A stretch of DNA of 64,000 nt from Sulfoacidibacillus ferrooxidans (GTDB lineage: Bacteria > Bacillota > Bacilli > Alicyclobacillales > SLC66). The position numbers and the translations under genes are program-made. The stretch is from NCBI RefSeq assembly GCF_022606465.1, contig NZ_JALBUF010000003.1, forward strand, positions 1-64,000. The letters run 5' to 3'. The notes beneath the pieces were generated by a model, which saw only the letters and a list, made by a program, of their open reading frames with translations, made no database searches and had not been told where the DNA came from. Positions 27,099-35,812 of this stretch are shown here, one piece after another; within the stretch, counting starts at the first letter, position 1; every line of letters starts with the position of its first letter.

Positions 27099-27731
27099 CT
27101 AGACCAGACCGTGACGTATCGCAAAGATGGCAGCCTGCGTTCGATCTTCCACATCAAGCTTGATGAAAATGTTACTGACATGCGACTTGACCGTTTTCAA
27201 GCCAATGTGGAGTATATCAGCGATTTGTTGGTTGCTCTTTCCCGATGCCAGAACCTCCAAGACTTGCCGCTCGCGATCCGTGAGAGCATCCAAACCATTA
27301 CTCATCGACGGATTTTGCAACTGCATGACCACCTGGCGCTGAACATCGGAAGATAAGGTTGATTTACCTGCAACCGCGCGTATCAAGGCCGTGCGAATCT
27401 CCTGTGCGGAAGATGTCTTGAGTAAATAAGACGTAGCGCCAGCCTGCAAAGCCGCAAATACATGGGTGTCCTCGACGGAACTTGTCAACACTACAATGGG
27501 CGTAACCTTTCCGCTTGCTCGAATTCTTCGTATAACCGCCACACCATCCAGTTTTGGCATCAACAAATCGAGTAAGAGAACATCAACGTCGCGCGTCATG
27601 ACAAGGTCAACCGCCTGCTCCCCATCCCCCGCCTCAGCGATTACTTGAAAATCTGTCGATGTCGTCAAAACCGCCGCCAATCCCATACGTACAACAGCGT
27701 GATCGTCCGCTAGTAAAACTCTAATTGTCAT
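27099..27731 (-). CDS. liaR: LiaR-like response regulator (NarL family)
   Basis: A 210-residue regulator. The receiver domain has a phospho-acceptor Asp in LLLDLLMPKLDG (about 54) and conserved Lys in YLLKTS. The LuxR-type HTH is LTDRERQVLEVLASGKSNQQIADIL. The start ATG is 1 nt after the kinase stop (TAAGATG), so the pair is translationally coupled. With the kinase and LiaF-like gene upstream it forms a lia-type cell-envelope stress operon responding to lipid II-interfering antibiotics. Noticeably higher GC than the flanks. Confidence 0.88.
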   Translation of the reverse strand: MTIRVLLADDHAVVRMGLAAVLTTSTDFQVIAEAGDGEQAVDLVMTRDVDVLLLDLLMPKLDGVAVIRRIRASGKVTPIVVLTSSVEDTHVFAALQAGATSYLLKTSSAQEIRTALIRAVAGKSTLSSDVQRQVVMQLQNPSMSNGLDALTDRERQVLEVLASGKSNQQIADILHIGLKTVKSHVSNIFIKLDVEDRTQAAIFAIRHGLV

Positions 27732-27732
27732 C

Positions 27733-28728
27733 TTAATTCTCCCTTCTCCTTGGTATGACAACACTAACTGTCAATCCAGGATAGCGCGCCAGCAATTCAA
27801 GTCGACCTCCTAATCTGCCGACGCGCTCACGCATCATTCGAATGCCGTAAGAATCAGTCAATAACTTTGGTGCGCTAGTCAACCCTTGACCGTCATCTGA
27901 GACGGAAAACTCATACGCTGCAGGTTGCTCCAGTAATTGGACGACAAGCAACGTCGCTACTGCGTGTTTTAGGGTGTTGGAGACTGCCTCTTGCAAGATT
28001 CGAAACAGTTGTTCTTCGATGATTGGAGGTATATCTGCTTCCACCCGACACGAGAACTGTACCACTAGCCCATGACGTTCCTGAACGGCCTGCAAAAATA
28101 TACCTGCTGCTTCTATAAAGCTTCTGCCCTCCAAATCGATCGGTCGCAAATGTAAAAGTAATCCGCGCATCTCTCGCTGAGCTGCGTGAGCTAATTCAGC
28201 AATCATAGATAAATCTCCGACAATCTCACTCGAATTCGATATGCTATGAGCTACTGCCGCCTCAGCTAGCATAGCGAGCGCAAACAGTTGCTGGCTGACC
28301 GAGTCGTGTAAGTCGCGTGCCAACCTTTGCCGCTCTTCCATCGTCGCTGCGCGTTCGGCATCTCCTGCCAAACGACGATTTTCCTCCGCCAGTGCTTGCA
28401 GTTGAGCGACTTGCTGTTCGAGCGTCTCCCCCATTTGATTGAAGCCTAAAGCTAAGCGGTCAACCTCATCCGCCTTGCCAAAGGTAGCAATCCGATACTG
28501 AAGCCGCCCAAGACCAAGCAGCGTTGTCGCCTCTTCAATATCTGCAAGACGCCGACGGTAACCCTGAGCAAAAGCAAACCCCACAGCCATCGCCAAAATG
28601 AACAAAATAAGACACAAAATGATGTCCACATCCCAGCGCACGTGCAGATTCCAGAGCAGAGTACCGAGGCCAAATCCCCCCAGAGCCAATGTGGCACTCA
28701 TCGCCATAAAAGTTGTACGCAACGTCAT
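27733..28728 (-). CDS. liaS: LiaS-like sensor histidine kinase
   Basis: A 331-residue intramembrane-sensing kinase. Two N-terminal membrane segments with a very short extracellular loop (LGTLLWNLHVRWDVDIIL) lead to a HAMP-like linker, a HisKA_3 box with the phospho-His in RLARDLHDSVSQQLFALAM and a HATPase domain with SVSDDGQGL and YGIRMMRERVGRLGG. The architecture matches LiaS/VraS. It sits between liaF (3 nt upstream) and liaR. Confidence 0.9.
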   Translation of the reverse strand: MTLRTTFMAMSATLALGGFGLGTLLWNLHVRWDVDIILCLILFILAMAVGFAFAQGYRRRLADIEEATTLLGLGRLQYRIATFGKADEVDRLALGFNQMGETLEQQVAQLQALAEENRRLAGDAERAATMEERQRLARDLHDSVSQQLFALAMLAEAAVAHSISNSSEIVGDLSMIAELAHAAQREMRGLLLHLRPIDLEGRSFIEAAGIFLQAVQERHGLVVQFSCRVEADIPPIIEEQLFRILQEAVSNTLKHAVATLLVVQLLEQPAAYEFSVSDDGQGLTSAPKLLTDSYGIRMMRERVGRLGGRLELLARYPGLTVSVVIPRRREN

Positions 28729-28731
28729 CCC

Positions 28732-29550
28732 CTAAACCCTCACCAAAGAGATTGAACCAATACTCAGGTTGACCTTCAACTTACAGCGACGCCTTGATTG
28801 ACCAAATGTCGGATCTTCATAGAGAATATAACCCCCAGGACCTGAGTGGCTGTCACCAAATACGTTGATTTCGCCAACTCCCAAGTGCACATCTGCAGAC
28901 ACATCGAGGGATTCAGGTACGAGAATGCGAATTTCACCAATCCAGCCGCTTACGTCCAATTCATAATCTCCGTCTTCAATATGGGCGGTCGCCAAGTTGA
29001 TGCGTGTCTCTCCGACACCCGTCCAATAATCGGCACTTCTTAGCGTCCACGGACTTCGACCCACCATCAACTCACCGATTAACCGACGAGCACCAAAATC
29101 ACGAGACGCTTGCTTTTGCCTAGAACCCTTACCCGAAAGCGGCCAAGTACCTATACTCTCTTTACCATCCCGCTGCCTTGAATTAATATCAAGAATGCGA
29201 ATGGTAAACAAACGGCCTCGTTTGGGTAAAACGAGATCAAGACCAGCAAAAATGAGTAATAGTGCCCAAAATAGATCCCATCCATTAGGAATGGACGTAA
29301 GTGCTGCCACCAAATGGAGATCACGAAGTAGAAGAAGCAGTCCGAGGACAAATAGAAAAATGGGCCACAAGGCAGCCCGCGCTCGCCGTTTTTCAACTAG
29401 ATCATAAAGTCCAAAGAGTGCCAAAAGTCCAGGCCATATAACATCCCCGCGAAGCCATTCTGAATTCCAGGGAATGACCTTCAACTGGATGAACAAATAA
29501 GCAATTCCAAAGAACAACAAAACTACACCCCAGCGTGAACTGCGACTCAT
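28732..29550 (-). CDS. liaF: LiaF-like negative regulator of the Lia system
   Basis: A 272-residue membrane protein with four N-terminal hydrophobic segments (about 1-100) and a C-terminal beta-helical LiaF/DUF2154-type domain (IGELMVGRSPWTLRSADYW, VGVGEINVFGDS-like repeats). LiaF proteins keep LiaS inactive without envelope stress. The ATG at 29550 is chosen over 29553 by spacing from AAGGAAGG. First gene of the liaF-liaS-liaR operon. Confidence 0.85.
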   Translation of the reverse strand: MSRSSRWGVVLLFFGIAYLFIQLKVIPWNSEWLRGDVIWPGLLALFGLYDLVEKRRARAALWPIFLFVLGLLLLLRDLHLVAALTSIPNGWDLFWALLLIFAGLDLVLPKRGRLFTIRILDINSRQRDGKESIGTWPLSGKGSRQKQASRDFGARRLIGELMVGRSPWTLRSADYWTGVGETRINLATAHIEDGDYELDVSGWIGEIRILVPESLDVSADVHLGVGEINVFGDSHSGPGGYILYEDPTFGQSRRRCKLKVNLSIGSISLVRV

Positions 29551-29739
29551 CATAATCCTTCCTTTACTCATTTGCCAATTATGATACATGTCGATCATCT
29601 ATTAAACAATGAACTTCGGTCCAGTTTTACCCCCGACTAAAGTCGGAGTTTTAGTGGTTCAAATACCTGTGGTAGTTAAAGCAATTTAGACTGTTTTGAC
29701 AAATGAAGCGACCACTTTAAAAATCGTTTCATAATCTAA

Positions 29740-29862
29740 TATGTTCAATAAAGTCGGCCCTCATGAACCATTCGCTCCAACCAATCCAACACGCTCACCA
29801 TTTGCTGACTTATAGCAAATATCGTCCAAGAAGCTACTACAATCTCGTGCCCTATAGCTCCG
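29740..29862 (-). pseudogene. Remnant of an ABC-F-type ATPase
   Basis: On the minus strand the frame reads FLDDICYKSANGERVGLVGANGS, then TGA, then GPTLLNILDYET. This is the beta-strand/Walker A region of an ABC-F-like ATPase (expected GANGSGKSTLL) with the P-loop destroyed by the stop and flanking sequence lost. No other ABC domain parts are found around it. ABC-F ribosome-protection genes commonly accompany antibiotic-stress loci, which fits its place beside liaFSR. Confidence 0.55.
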
Positions 29863-29934
29863 CATTTCAGTGTAGAACTGCCTAGTTTTTATGCAACCGT
29901 CACTCGCTCTGCTTCCTGCATATACTATGATTGT

Positions 29935-30114
29935 TTAATCGGATTTCCTACTATCAGACAACAACCTGTAGATTGCATCCAACTTTTCGGATATATTTCG
30001 TACGCCATTACGAATCTGTAATATAGCAATAAGCATGATAATCCAGAAAATCAAAGTGATCATTGGAATCAACAAGAGAATCAACCCGCTAAATCCTACG
30101 TTCGCCAGCTGCAT
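29935..30114 (-). CDS. Small single-pass membrane protein
   Basis: A 59-residue protein (MQLANVGFSGLILLLIPMIT start) with one long hydrophobic segment (about 8-36) and a charged helical tail (RNGVRNISEKLDAIYRLL). GGGGAGG lies 5 nt before the ATG, which strongly supports translation. Similar short proteins (TM plus amphipathic coiled tail) are common unannotated genes in Bacillales. It lies upstream of the ABC-F remnant and liaFSR on the same strand; function unknown. Confidence 0.6.
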   Translation of the reverse strand: MQLANVGFSGLILLLIPMITLIFWIIMLIAILQIRNGVRNISEKLDAIYRLLSDSRKSD

Positions 30115-30561
30115 GTAGTCCTCCCCTTATTTATTTAAAAACTCTAATCGCACACTCTTGTCGTTAAAAGAGTACACTGGTCATCGCCCAAGTGTATAAT
30201 CGTACACTTTCCATTGCGCCAGCTTAATGAATTCCCGCACCTATTTAACGACACAACACTTTTCTCATAACTATTGTTTTCACATACAATCCACTAGGGT
30301 TAGAAACAACTGGTGAACATATAAAACCCACGCAAGTTAAGACATCCATAACCATTTGATTTACATATAATTGCTTCCCATTCAGGTGTGATTTTATCGT
30401 TTATATAGGCACAAAATTTAGGGGATTGAGAGTACTCATGCAGGAATATTGGCTTGTAGTTCGTCAATTGTCCATAACCAAATCTGTATCTTGGTGAGCG
30501 TAATTATTGCATTAACTTATTGGATTGATACCCTTGGTAGCCACATACTTGAAGCTTAAAC
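30115..30561. other. 447-bp region without an intact gene
   Basis: AT-rich. At 30438-30560 a short plus-strand frame (MQEYWLVVRQLSITK) shifts into SVIIALTYWIDTLGSHILEA in another frame, which could be a broken small membrane protein. Nothing else is supported. Confidence 0.4.
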
Positions 30562-31104
30562 TCACATTTTATTTCTGAATTGATTATTCATTTGGGTTTG
30601 AAATTCTCTTGATTTCCCCTTTGGTATCGTTAAGACTTCCCACTCGCAGTTACGAATTTGCTTGGCCACATACACAATCTGTCCTACGTGGTAAGAGAGA
30701 TGATAGACTTGCCTTTCTATTGACTGAATAACATTGTGCGGTTCAGAACGTATAAAAACGGTCTTCACTAGATCATCGACTTTCAATTGAGTGATTGTAT
30801 CAAATAATACTTCCCAACCCGCACTCCAAGCAGACATCATTTCTTCAAGAGAAGCGTAAGATCCCTCAAACTCCCCGTCCCTATCCCGAGTAGGTTTTTC
30901 ACCATCTGATGTTAAAAAATTCGTCCACCTTGATATCATATTTCCAGACATATGTTTAACAATCCGAGCAATGCTGTTTGACTCTTCGGTTGGTGCAAAC
31001 TGTAATTCGTTAAAGCTCAGTTGTCCCATTGCACTTTCCGCAGTTTTTTTCATGTTGCGGAAGTTATCTACTACTTCATTTAAATAGATAGTTCCTACAT
31101 CCAC
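30562..31104 (-). CDS. DinB-superfamily protein (DUF1572/YfiT-like)
   Basis: A protein of about 180 residues with the four-helix DinB layout. The possible metal-ligand histidines are in RIVKHMSGNMISRW and QVYHLSYHVGQIVYVAKQ. It is related to the DUF1572 group; DinB-like proteins often act as thiol-dependent (bacillithiol) transferases, but the substrate is unknown. I prefer GTG at 31104, 9 nt after AAGGGG; an ATG at 31113 abuts that site and is unlikely. Confidence 0.7.
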   Translation of the reverse strand: MDVGTIYLNEVVDNFRNMKKTAESAMGQLSFNELQFAPTEESNSIARIVKHMSGNMISRWTNFLTSDGEKPTRDRDGEFEGSYASLEEMMSAWSAGWEVLFDTITQLKVDDLVKTVFIRSEPHNVIQSIERQVYHLSYHVGQIVYVAKQIRNCEWEVLTIPKGKSREFQTQMNNQFRNKM

Positions 31105-31163
31105 AAAAATCATCCCCTTTTCATTACTAATAGAGATTGTACATGAGTGGTTCAATGATCACC

Positions 31164-31532
31164 CTAATTAGAATGAGTTTTTTGCCATTGTTCTTGAAAA
31201 GATTTTAATCCATATAAGGTTGTTTTTACAAAAGTGCCATATGGCAAAATGATTTCCTCTATCCCAGATTTGGTAGATTCGTCATTATTATATGCAATTT
31301 CATTGGCAGGTAATTCAACAACATGATTCGTACGAATATACACTCCGTTTGGAGTTGTTATATCTTCGATATGGTTTTCAATGTGTGAAATTTGAGATTG
31401 GGAAAGAGATGGTTGACTTATTTTTTTATCATTTACTTGAGCAAAATTGCCATTAGAGAACCCAAACAATAATAGCGAAATCATAGGTGCAGTGATAATA
31501 AAAGATCCTAATACCATCGATTTTCTATTCAT
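31164..31532 (-). CDS. Secreted hypothetical protein
   Basis: A 122-residue protein with an N-terminal signal peptide (KSMVLGSFIITAPMISLLLFGFSNG), then a polar mature part with no Cys. Repeated patterns TPNGVYIRTNHVVELP and LPYGTFVKTTLYGL suggest a small beta-rich domain. GAGGAGGGAC precedes the ATG. No family recognised. Confidence 0.55.
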   Translation of the reverse strand: MNRKSMVLGSFIITAPMISLLLFGFSNGNFAQVNDKKISQPSLSQSQISHIENHIEDITTPNGVYIRTNHVVELPANEIAYNNDESTKSGIEEIILPYGTFVKTTLYGLKSFQEQWQKTHSN

Positions 31533-31965
31533 AAACTAGTCCCTCCTCAAATTGTAACGCTCCGGATAACAATTTATATGGTGTAGCCTGTAATGATCCG
31601 TAATCAGAACTTACTCTGATCATTTTCATGTTCCAACATCCCCATTTAATGAGTCTTTTAAAATCTCATGATTCAAGGTAATGTTCTATAGTGTCATTCT
31701 CATACATCTAATAGCTAATGAGTCTTACAAAACTCAACCTACCAATGAGACGAGATGGCACTTTACTATGTTGTCACCCAGTGCATTCGCTGAATTTACA
31801 CCCATTGTTCGCAATGAAGTTAATATTTCCCTTTAGATTTAACATATCATAACTATTCTATTAAATCTAGTGTATTATAGCCACTCTATTTACATGTGTT
31901 ACCATCACTAAAGAACGTTAGTGATGTCATGTTCAACTTCATTGTCTATGCGCCGAAGTAGGATG
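31533..31965. other. 433-bp region without an intact gene
   Basis: No ORF with a ribosome site, no tRNA and no strong hairpin were seen. The right end carries out-of-frame continuation of the decayed MFS gene. Confidence 0.4.
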
Positions 31966-32385
31966 TCACGTGAGAGAAATGTTTGCAGTCTTCGCTACGT
32001 GGAAGCAAACTATCTTATCTGCTGTAAGAGCAAAAATACCAATAAGTGCGTTCAAACTAAACAGTACGGTAAACGGTCGGTTTTCACGGAGAAATTGGAA
32101 CGCAGTTTGCCAATCTGTAAAAACAGTGCGCCATGGATGTATTCTTCCTGTAGAAGCTTTTGGTTTATCTAAATCAGGTAACAAGATACACAACATTGCA
32201 TAGAAAAAGAAGCTAACTGAATCAAGCCACAGACCTGCAACAGCGGATGGCGAGTGTGTTTGAGAGAGAATGAAGATGTTGATGGATACTAGATATATTA
32301 AATCCCCGATAGCAGAAATGCCTACTCCAGTTATAAGAATGCCTGCCCATATCTTAGTTTGGAACTTCGCGTTACTCTTATCCAT
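31966..32385 (-). pseudogene. MFS transporter remnant (internal deletion, frameshift)
   Basis: The frame starts MDKSNAKFQTKIWAGILITG and gives TM1-2 of an MFS carrier (NIFILSQTHSPSAVAGLW). It then jumps directly to a later membrane segment (DSVSFFFYAMLCILLPDLD) and a central cytoplasmic loop, and ends within what should be TM7. At 139 residues against about 400 for the family, it has lost TM3-5 and everything after TM7. The ATG follows the reconstructed ornithine cyclodeaminase stop immediately (TGAATG), so the two were once an operon, perhaps for an opine-like metabolite and its exporter. Confidence 0.65.
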
Positions 32386-33369
32386 TCATTCACCTCACAA
32401 TATTGTTACGTGTTACCATCTTCATCAATTCATTTGCAGCAACGATTTCTGTCCCCGCTAAGCCTACAGAGCAAAACAAAGTGACATCCCTGCTGCCCTT
32501 CTTCCCGATACCCTCCCAGTTACGATCTCAGACAGTTGCACAACTCGACTCTCGTCAGGTGTTCCTACTAAAAAATGTGGTGTTTGATAAGCCCGAAGTT
32601 GCTCGATAGAGTCATTAGCAATCACTGAACTTACAGCTGCTAACTCAAATGGTATCTCATGTTTTCTTGCTGATTTTGAACCGACAGTATTGATGTGTGC
32701 GCCTGGTTTTAACCCATCTATTTCAAACACTGGAGTAACACTATTAGTGGCACAAATGACAATATCAGCACCTTCAATGCAATCTCTTGACGAAGTGACC
32801 GGCAAAATATCAGTGTTGAGTTTCTTCGACATTTCTTGTGCAAACGTTTCTCGATTATCATGGCTACGACTATAAACCCTAATATTTTTAATATTCCTTA
32901 CAGCTACAGCTACAGCTACAGCTACAGCTACAGCTACAGCTACAGCTGCTTCCAGCTGTGTCCGCGCTTGTAACCCTGTACCAATAACAGCTATTTGCTC
33001 GGCATCCATTCGAGACAATTCATTTATGGCAACGCCACCAATTGCGCCCGTGCGAAGTGCACCAAGTAGATTCCCGATAATAATCCCCTTAAAAACCCCA
33101 TTTTCCGAATCAAATACACAAACTATTTGCCCGTGACCATCTACATCATTTTTATACGTTTCGTATACACGAAATCCGATAACCTTATCTAAGGCTGTAG
33201 CAGCTCCTGCTGTAAAAACCAAATCACCTAGATCTGTTTCTATACGAAATCTTGGAGGTGAAATTAACGTTCCATTTGATTGCTCTTCAAAAGACCGTGT
33301 AATTGCCTCTATAATCATTTTCATTGAGCCAAGATTTTCAATATCCCGGTCAGTGAGCACCTGATACAT
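32386..33369 (-). pseudogene. Ornithine cyclodeaminase/mu-crystallin family, frameshifted
   Basis: The main frame (33369-32464) carries the NAD-binding core AVIGTGLQARTQLEA and DIVICATNSVTPVF of the ornithine cyclodeaminase family. It then ends abnormally in RRAAGMSLCFAL. One base shift restores the expected family tail (SRDVTLFCSVGLAGTEIVAA) to a stop at 32386, so a single-base indel near 32500 has truncated it. An (Ala-Val)8 tract encoded by a hexanucleotide repeat is inserted in the Rossmann helix. The enzyme is probably inactive, unless the indel is a sequencing error. Confidence 0.75.
32899..32946. repeat. Eight-copy hexanucleotide microsatellite inside the OCD gene
   Basis: Eight perfect TACAGC units (48 bp) on the plus strand, encoding (Ala-Val)8 in the minus-strand gene. 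The unit length keeps frame, so copy-number change would alter helix length without a frameshift. Confidence 0.95.
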
Positions 33370-33606
33370 TGAAATTCACCATCCAGCCCTAATTTTTACT
33401 ATTTTCCGGTCAGAATGTGACCTACAAGCACATGAGTTAAGCAGTTCGCCAACCTCATCCAAACAAAAATCATTACAATCAAGCAAAACAGTAAGTTTTG
33501 TTGCCCAGTCAACAAGTAAAAATTTTATCAACTTTATGTATGCATTTATAATTTTACATAAATAATATAAAATTATTTTTCGTTAAATATTAGAATGACA
33601 AGAAAA

Positions 33607-33647
33607 GCAGAGCTAAAGGAAATTTCTCCAACCTCCTTCAACTCTGC
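33607..33647 (-). terminator. Probable rsgA terminator
   Basis: On the minus strand GCAGAG..AAGGA pairs with TCCTT..CTCTGC and is followed by TTTTCTTG, 8 nt after the rsgA stop. Confidence 0.55.
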
Positions 33648-33654
33648 ATGTCAT

Positions 33655-34737
33655 CTATCTAGATTTATGAGCGTTCTGCCGCGCCGACTTACTTAATTTT
33701 TTCCATTTTTCGCGCTCCGCTCGTTGCTCCCGCATATCATCTTTGCGCGCTACAAATGCCAACTCACGCTCCGTCTTACGGTAGTTATTCAAACGCGCAA
33801 CATCCAACGTCCCACGTAACACAGCCTCTTGCACTGCACACCCAGGCTCCGAAAGGTGCTGACAGTTGCGGTAAGAACAGCCCTGTGCCAGTCGTGCAAT
33901 ATCATCAAACGCCTGGTCAATGCCGTCTGATCCATCCCACAATTGCAATTCCCGCATCCCTGGCGTATCCATCATCATGGCTCCGCTAGGTAAGAGAAAT
34001 AGCGTACGCTGTGTAGTTGTGTGACGCCCTCTTACATCGCCTTCGCGAACACCCTGTACACGTTGTACTGTACCGTCCATACAGTAATTTATTCGTGTTG
34101 ACTTCCCCGCTCCTGACGCACCAATTAACGCGACCGTTTTCCCTTTTTGTAAATAGGCGGTCACAGCATCTAATCCAACACCAGCTTCTACGCTCACCGC
34201 ATGAACTGCGACACCAGAACTCATGGCTATCACGGCATCCACATGACTCCTTGCGTCATCAGCAACCAAATCAGTCTTTGTTAAAATCACTACAGGTACT
34301 GCGCCACTCTCCCACCCCACGATGAGGAATCGCTCGAGCCGCCGCAAATTCATATCGTTTGCAGCCATTACAAGAAAAACTACATCCACATTGGCCGCAA
34401 TGACTTGTGAATCCAACTCATTACCAGCTATTTTACGTAGAAAAACGCTCTTTCGAGAAAGCAATCCGTGAATGACCGCGCTGTGGCCAGTCAGAGCATC
34501 TCCTGACCTAACGCCTTCCAGCGCCACCCAATCGCCTACTGCTGGAAAATCACTGCGTCCAACGGCGAAATGACGCAACTTCCCCGACACTTTCGCAAAA
34601 CACCATCCATCTGCTACCCACACACGATATATTCCCTGTGCCGCTTCTAACACCCGCGCAGGTTCGCAACCTTGAGCGCGGTACTGTGCAAACTTCTCTT
34701 CCCAGTCGCCATTCCAACCATACATATCAAGATTCAA
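33655..34737 (-). CDS. rsgA: Ribosome small-subunit-dependent GTPase A
   Basis: A 360-residue circularly permuted GTPase that helps late 30S maturation. An N-terminal OB fold is followed by G4 TKTDLV, G1 GASGAGKST, G3 DTPGMREL and a C-terminal zinc knuckle (CSYRNCQHLSEPGC). The basic tail (KKLSKSARQNAHK) is also typical. It starts with TTG, 7 nt after GAGGAGG. The length exceeds the usual about 290-300 residues of Bacillus CpgA and is closer to the longer YloQ2/RsgA2 paralogues, so this may be a second copy. GC content is higher than in its neighbours. Confidence 0.9.
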   Translation of the reverse strand: MNLDMYGWNGDWEEKFAQYRAQGCEPARVLEAAQGIYRVWVADGWCFAKVSGKLRHFAVGRSDFPAVGDWVALEGVRSGDALTGHSAVIHGLLSRKSVFLRKIAGNELDSQVIAANVDVVFLVMAANDMNLRRLERFLIVGWESGAVPVVILTKTDLVADDARSHVDAVIAMSSGVAVHAVSVEAGVGLDAVTAYLQKGKTVALIGASGAGKSTRINYCMDGTVQRVQGVREGDVRGRHTTTQRTLFLLPSGAMMMDTPGMRELQLWDGSDGIDQAFDDIARLAQGCSYRNCQHLSEPGCAVQEAVLRGTLDVARLNNYRKTERELAFVARKDDMREQRAEREKWKKLSKSARQNAHKSR

Positions 34738-34745
34738 CCAAACGC

Positions 34746-34777
34746 CTCCTCGACCTAGTTACAACTGGTCGAAGGAG
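34746..34777 (-). promoter_or_regulatory. Hairpin covering the rsgA ribosome binding site
   Basis: On the minus strand CTCCTTCGACC pairs with GGTCGAGGAG (one bulge) around a 10-nt loop. The right arm contains the GGAGG Shine-Dalgarno of rsgA, so folding would hide it. Confidence 0.5.
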
Positions 34778-34938
34778 CCCTTGGTTTACTCGGACCCCTT
34801 ACGACCTAAGCAGTACTCCCCTTTTGAACTGCAATAGTCATCGTCATAAAACATCACTCCGTTCGCAGTCACTATCCCCCAAAGATAACTAACAGAATAT
34901 TTAATAATTCATATCATACATCAACTCTCAAGTAATCG

Positions 34939-35298
34939 TCAAATTAAATGGACTATTTTATATGACCACTTATTGCAGAGTGCGATACCCCCTTCGACCT
35001 CAAATAGCAGGTTTGGATACTTGCTCTGCACCTGTCGAATCAATAATTCAGAGAGATCAATACCGACAACTGATACACCATATGCCGCTATTTCGTTACT
35101 CAAGTCCCCCGTTCCGCAACCTAAATCAAGAATGTTCTCTCCCGTTTTAGGCTGCAATAATGAAACAATTCCTTTTCCGAATTCCGATACAAAAGCAAGC
35201 TTATCATCATAGTGCTCCGCATTCCATTTGTTTTCCACAGGAAAATACCCCCCATCACAAATTAATGCTTTCTTCTGTTTATCTATAATTTTTTTCAA
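34939..35298 (-). pseudogene. Truncated class I SAM-dependent methyltransferase
   Basis: 119 residues give only the N-terminal half of a methyltransferase: motif I ENILDLGCGTGDLSNEIA and motif II VVGIDLSELLI. It stops after an atypical EGGIALCNKWSYKIVHLI tail, without motifs IV-VI; the family is about 240-260 residues. No continuation is found downstream in any frame, so the 3' half has been lost, probably by a rearrangement just left of 34939. Confidence 0.6.
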
Positions 35299-35368
35299 TT
35301 GTCACCTTAAGATAGCCAAACTGTCCCCTCTCCAGTGTGCTAAATCAGGGCAAACATAGATAACACCT

Positions 35369-35725
35369 TTATTTCTCCAATAAGCCCCATACATCCCCAA
35401 AAGGATCCATGATTTGGCATACCCATACTCGGTCGACTCCAAATGTCGGTCCACGGAATTTACGACAGCCGTTCAATTCAAAATGAGCGATCGTCTTTTG
35501 TATGTCAGAAACACGCCAATAGGTTACTTGACCAGCAATACCTGATGAATTTTTTTCATCACTTGGATGTAAGCCCACAGTGATATTAGCTAATCGAAAC
35601 GCACAATAGCCCTCTTGATCAAAGTATGGTTCTACTCCAAGTAAGTCGCCGTACCAATGCTTAGCCGTTTGCACATCAGGAACAAAATAGAGGACTTCTT
35701 CTACTCCCAATACCCCATCCAACAA
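35369..35725 (-). CDS. VOC-family (glyoxalase/bleomycin-resistance) protein
   Basis: A 118-residue single VOC unit pair: EEVLYFVPDVQTAKHWYGDLLG at the N-terminus and VWVCQIMDPFGDVWGL at the C-terminus, the latter carrying the typical DP(F/D)GN-like strand. It should dimerise to make a metal-binding or ligand-binding cavity; the substrate is unknown. Normal length. Single gene. Confidence 0.8.
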   Translation of the reverse strand: MLDGVLGVEEVLYFVPDVQTAKHWYGDLLGVEPYFDQEGYCAFRLANITVGLHPSDEKNSSGIAGQVTYWRVSDIQKTIAHFELNGCRKFRGPTFGVDRVWVCQIMDPFGDVWGLLEK

Positions 35726-35812
35726 ATCCCCTCCTCGCCTGATATTCCTATATAGATATTCCTACAATAACTCTCTTAAATAGACTCCGCACAATTAATT
35801 TCAGTTGTTCTC

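Noticed and set aside
27048-27356. Plus-strand frames antisense to liaR
   Set aside because: Shadows of the higher-GC response regulator gene.
29620-29660. CCGAC-TAAA-GTCGG hairpin resembling an IS200/IS605 end
   Set aside because: Only one end is visible and no TnpA or TnpB remains nearby; such hairpins occur by chance.
30438-30560. Short broken frame (MQEYWLVVRQLSITK, then SVIIALTYWIDTLG in another frame)
   Set aside because: Possibly a frameshifted small membrane protein, but too short and without a recognisable family.
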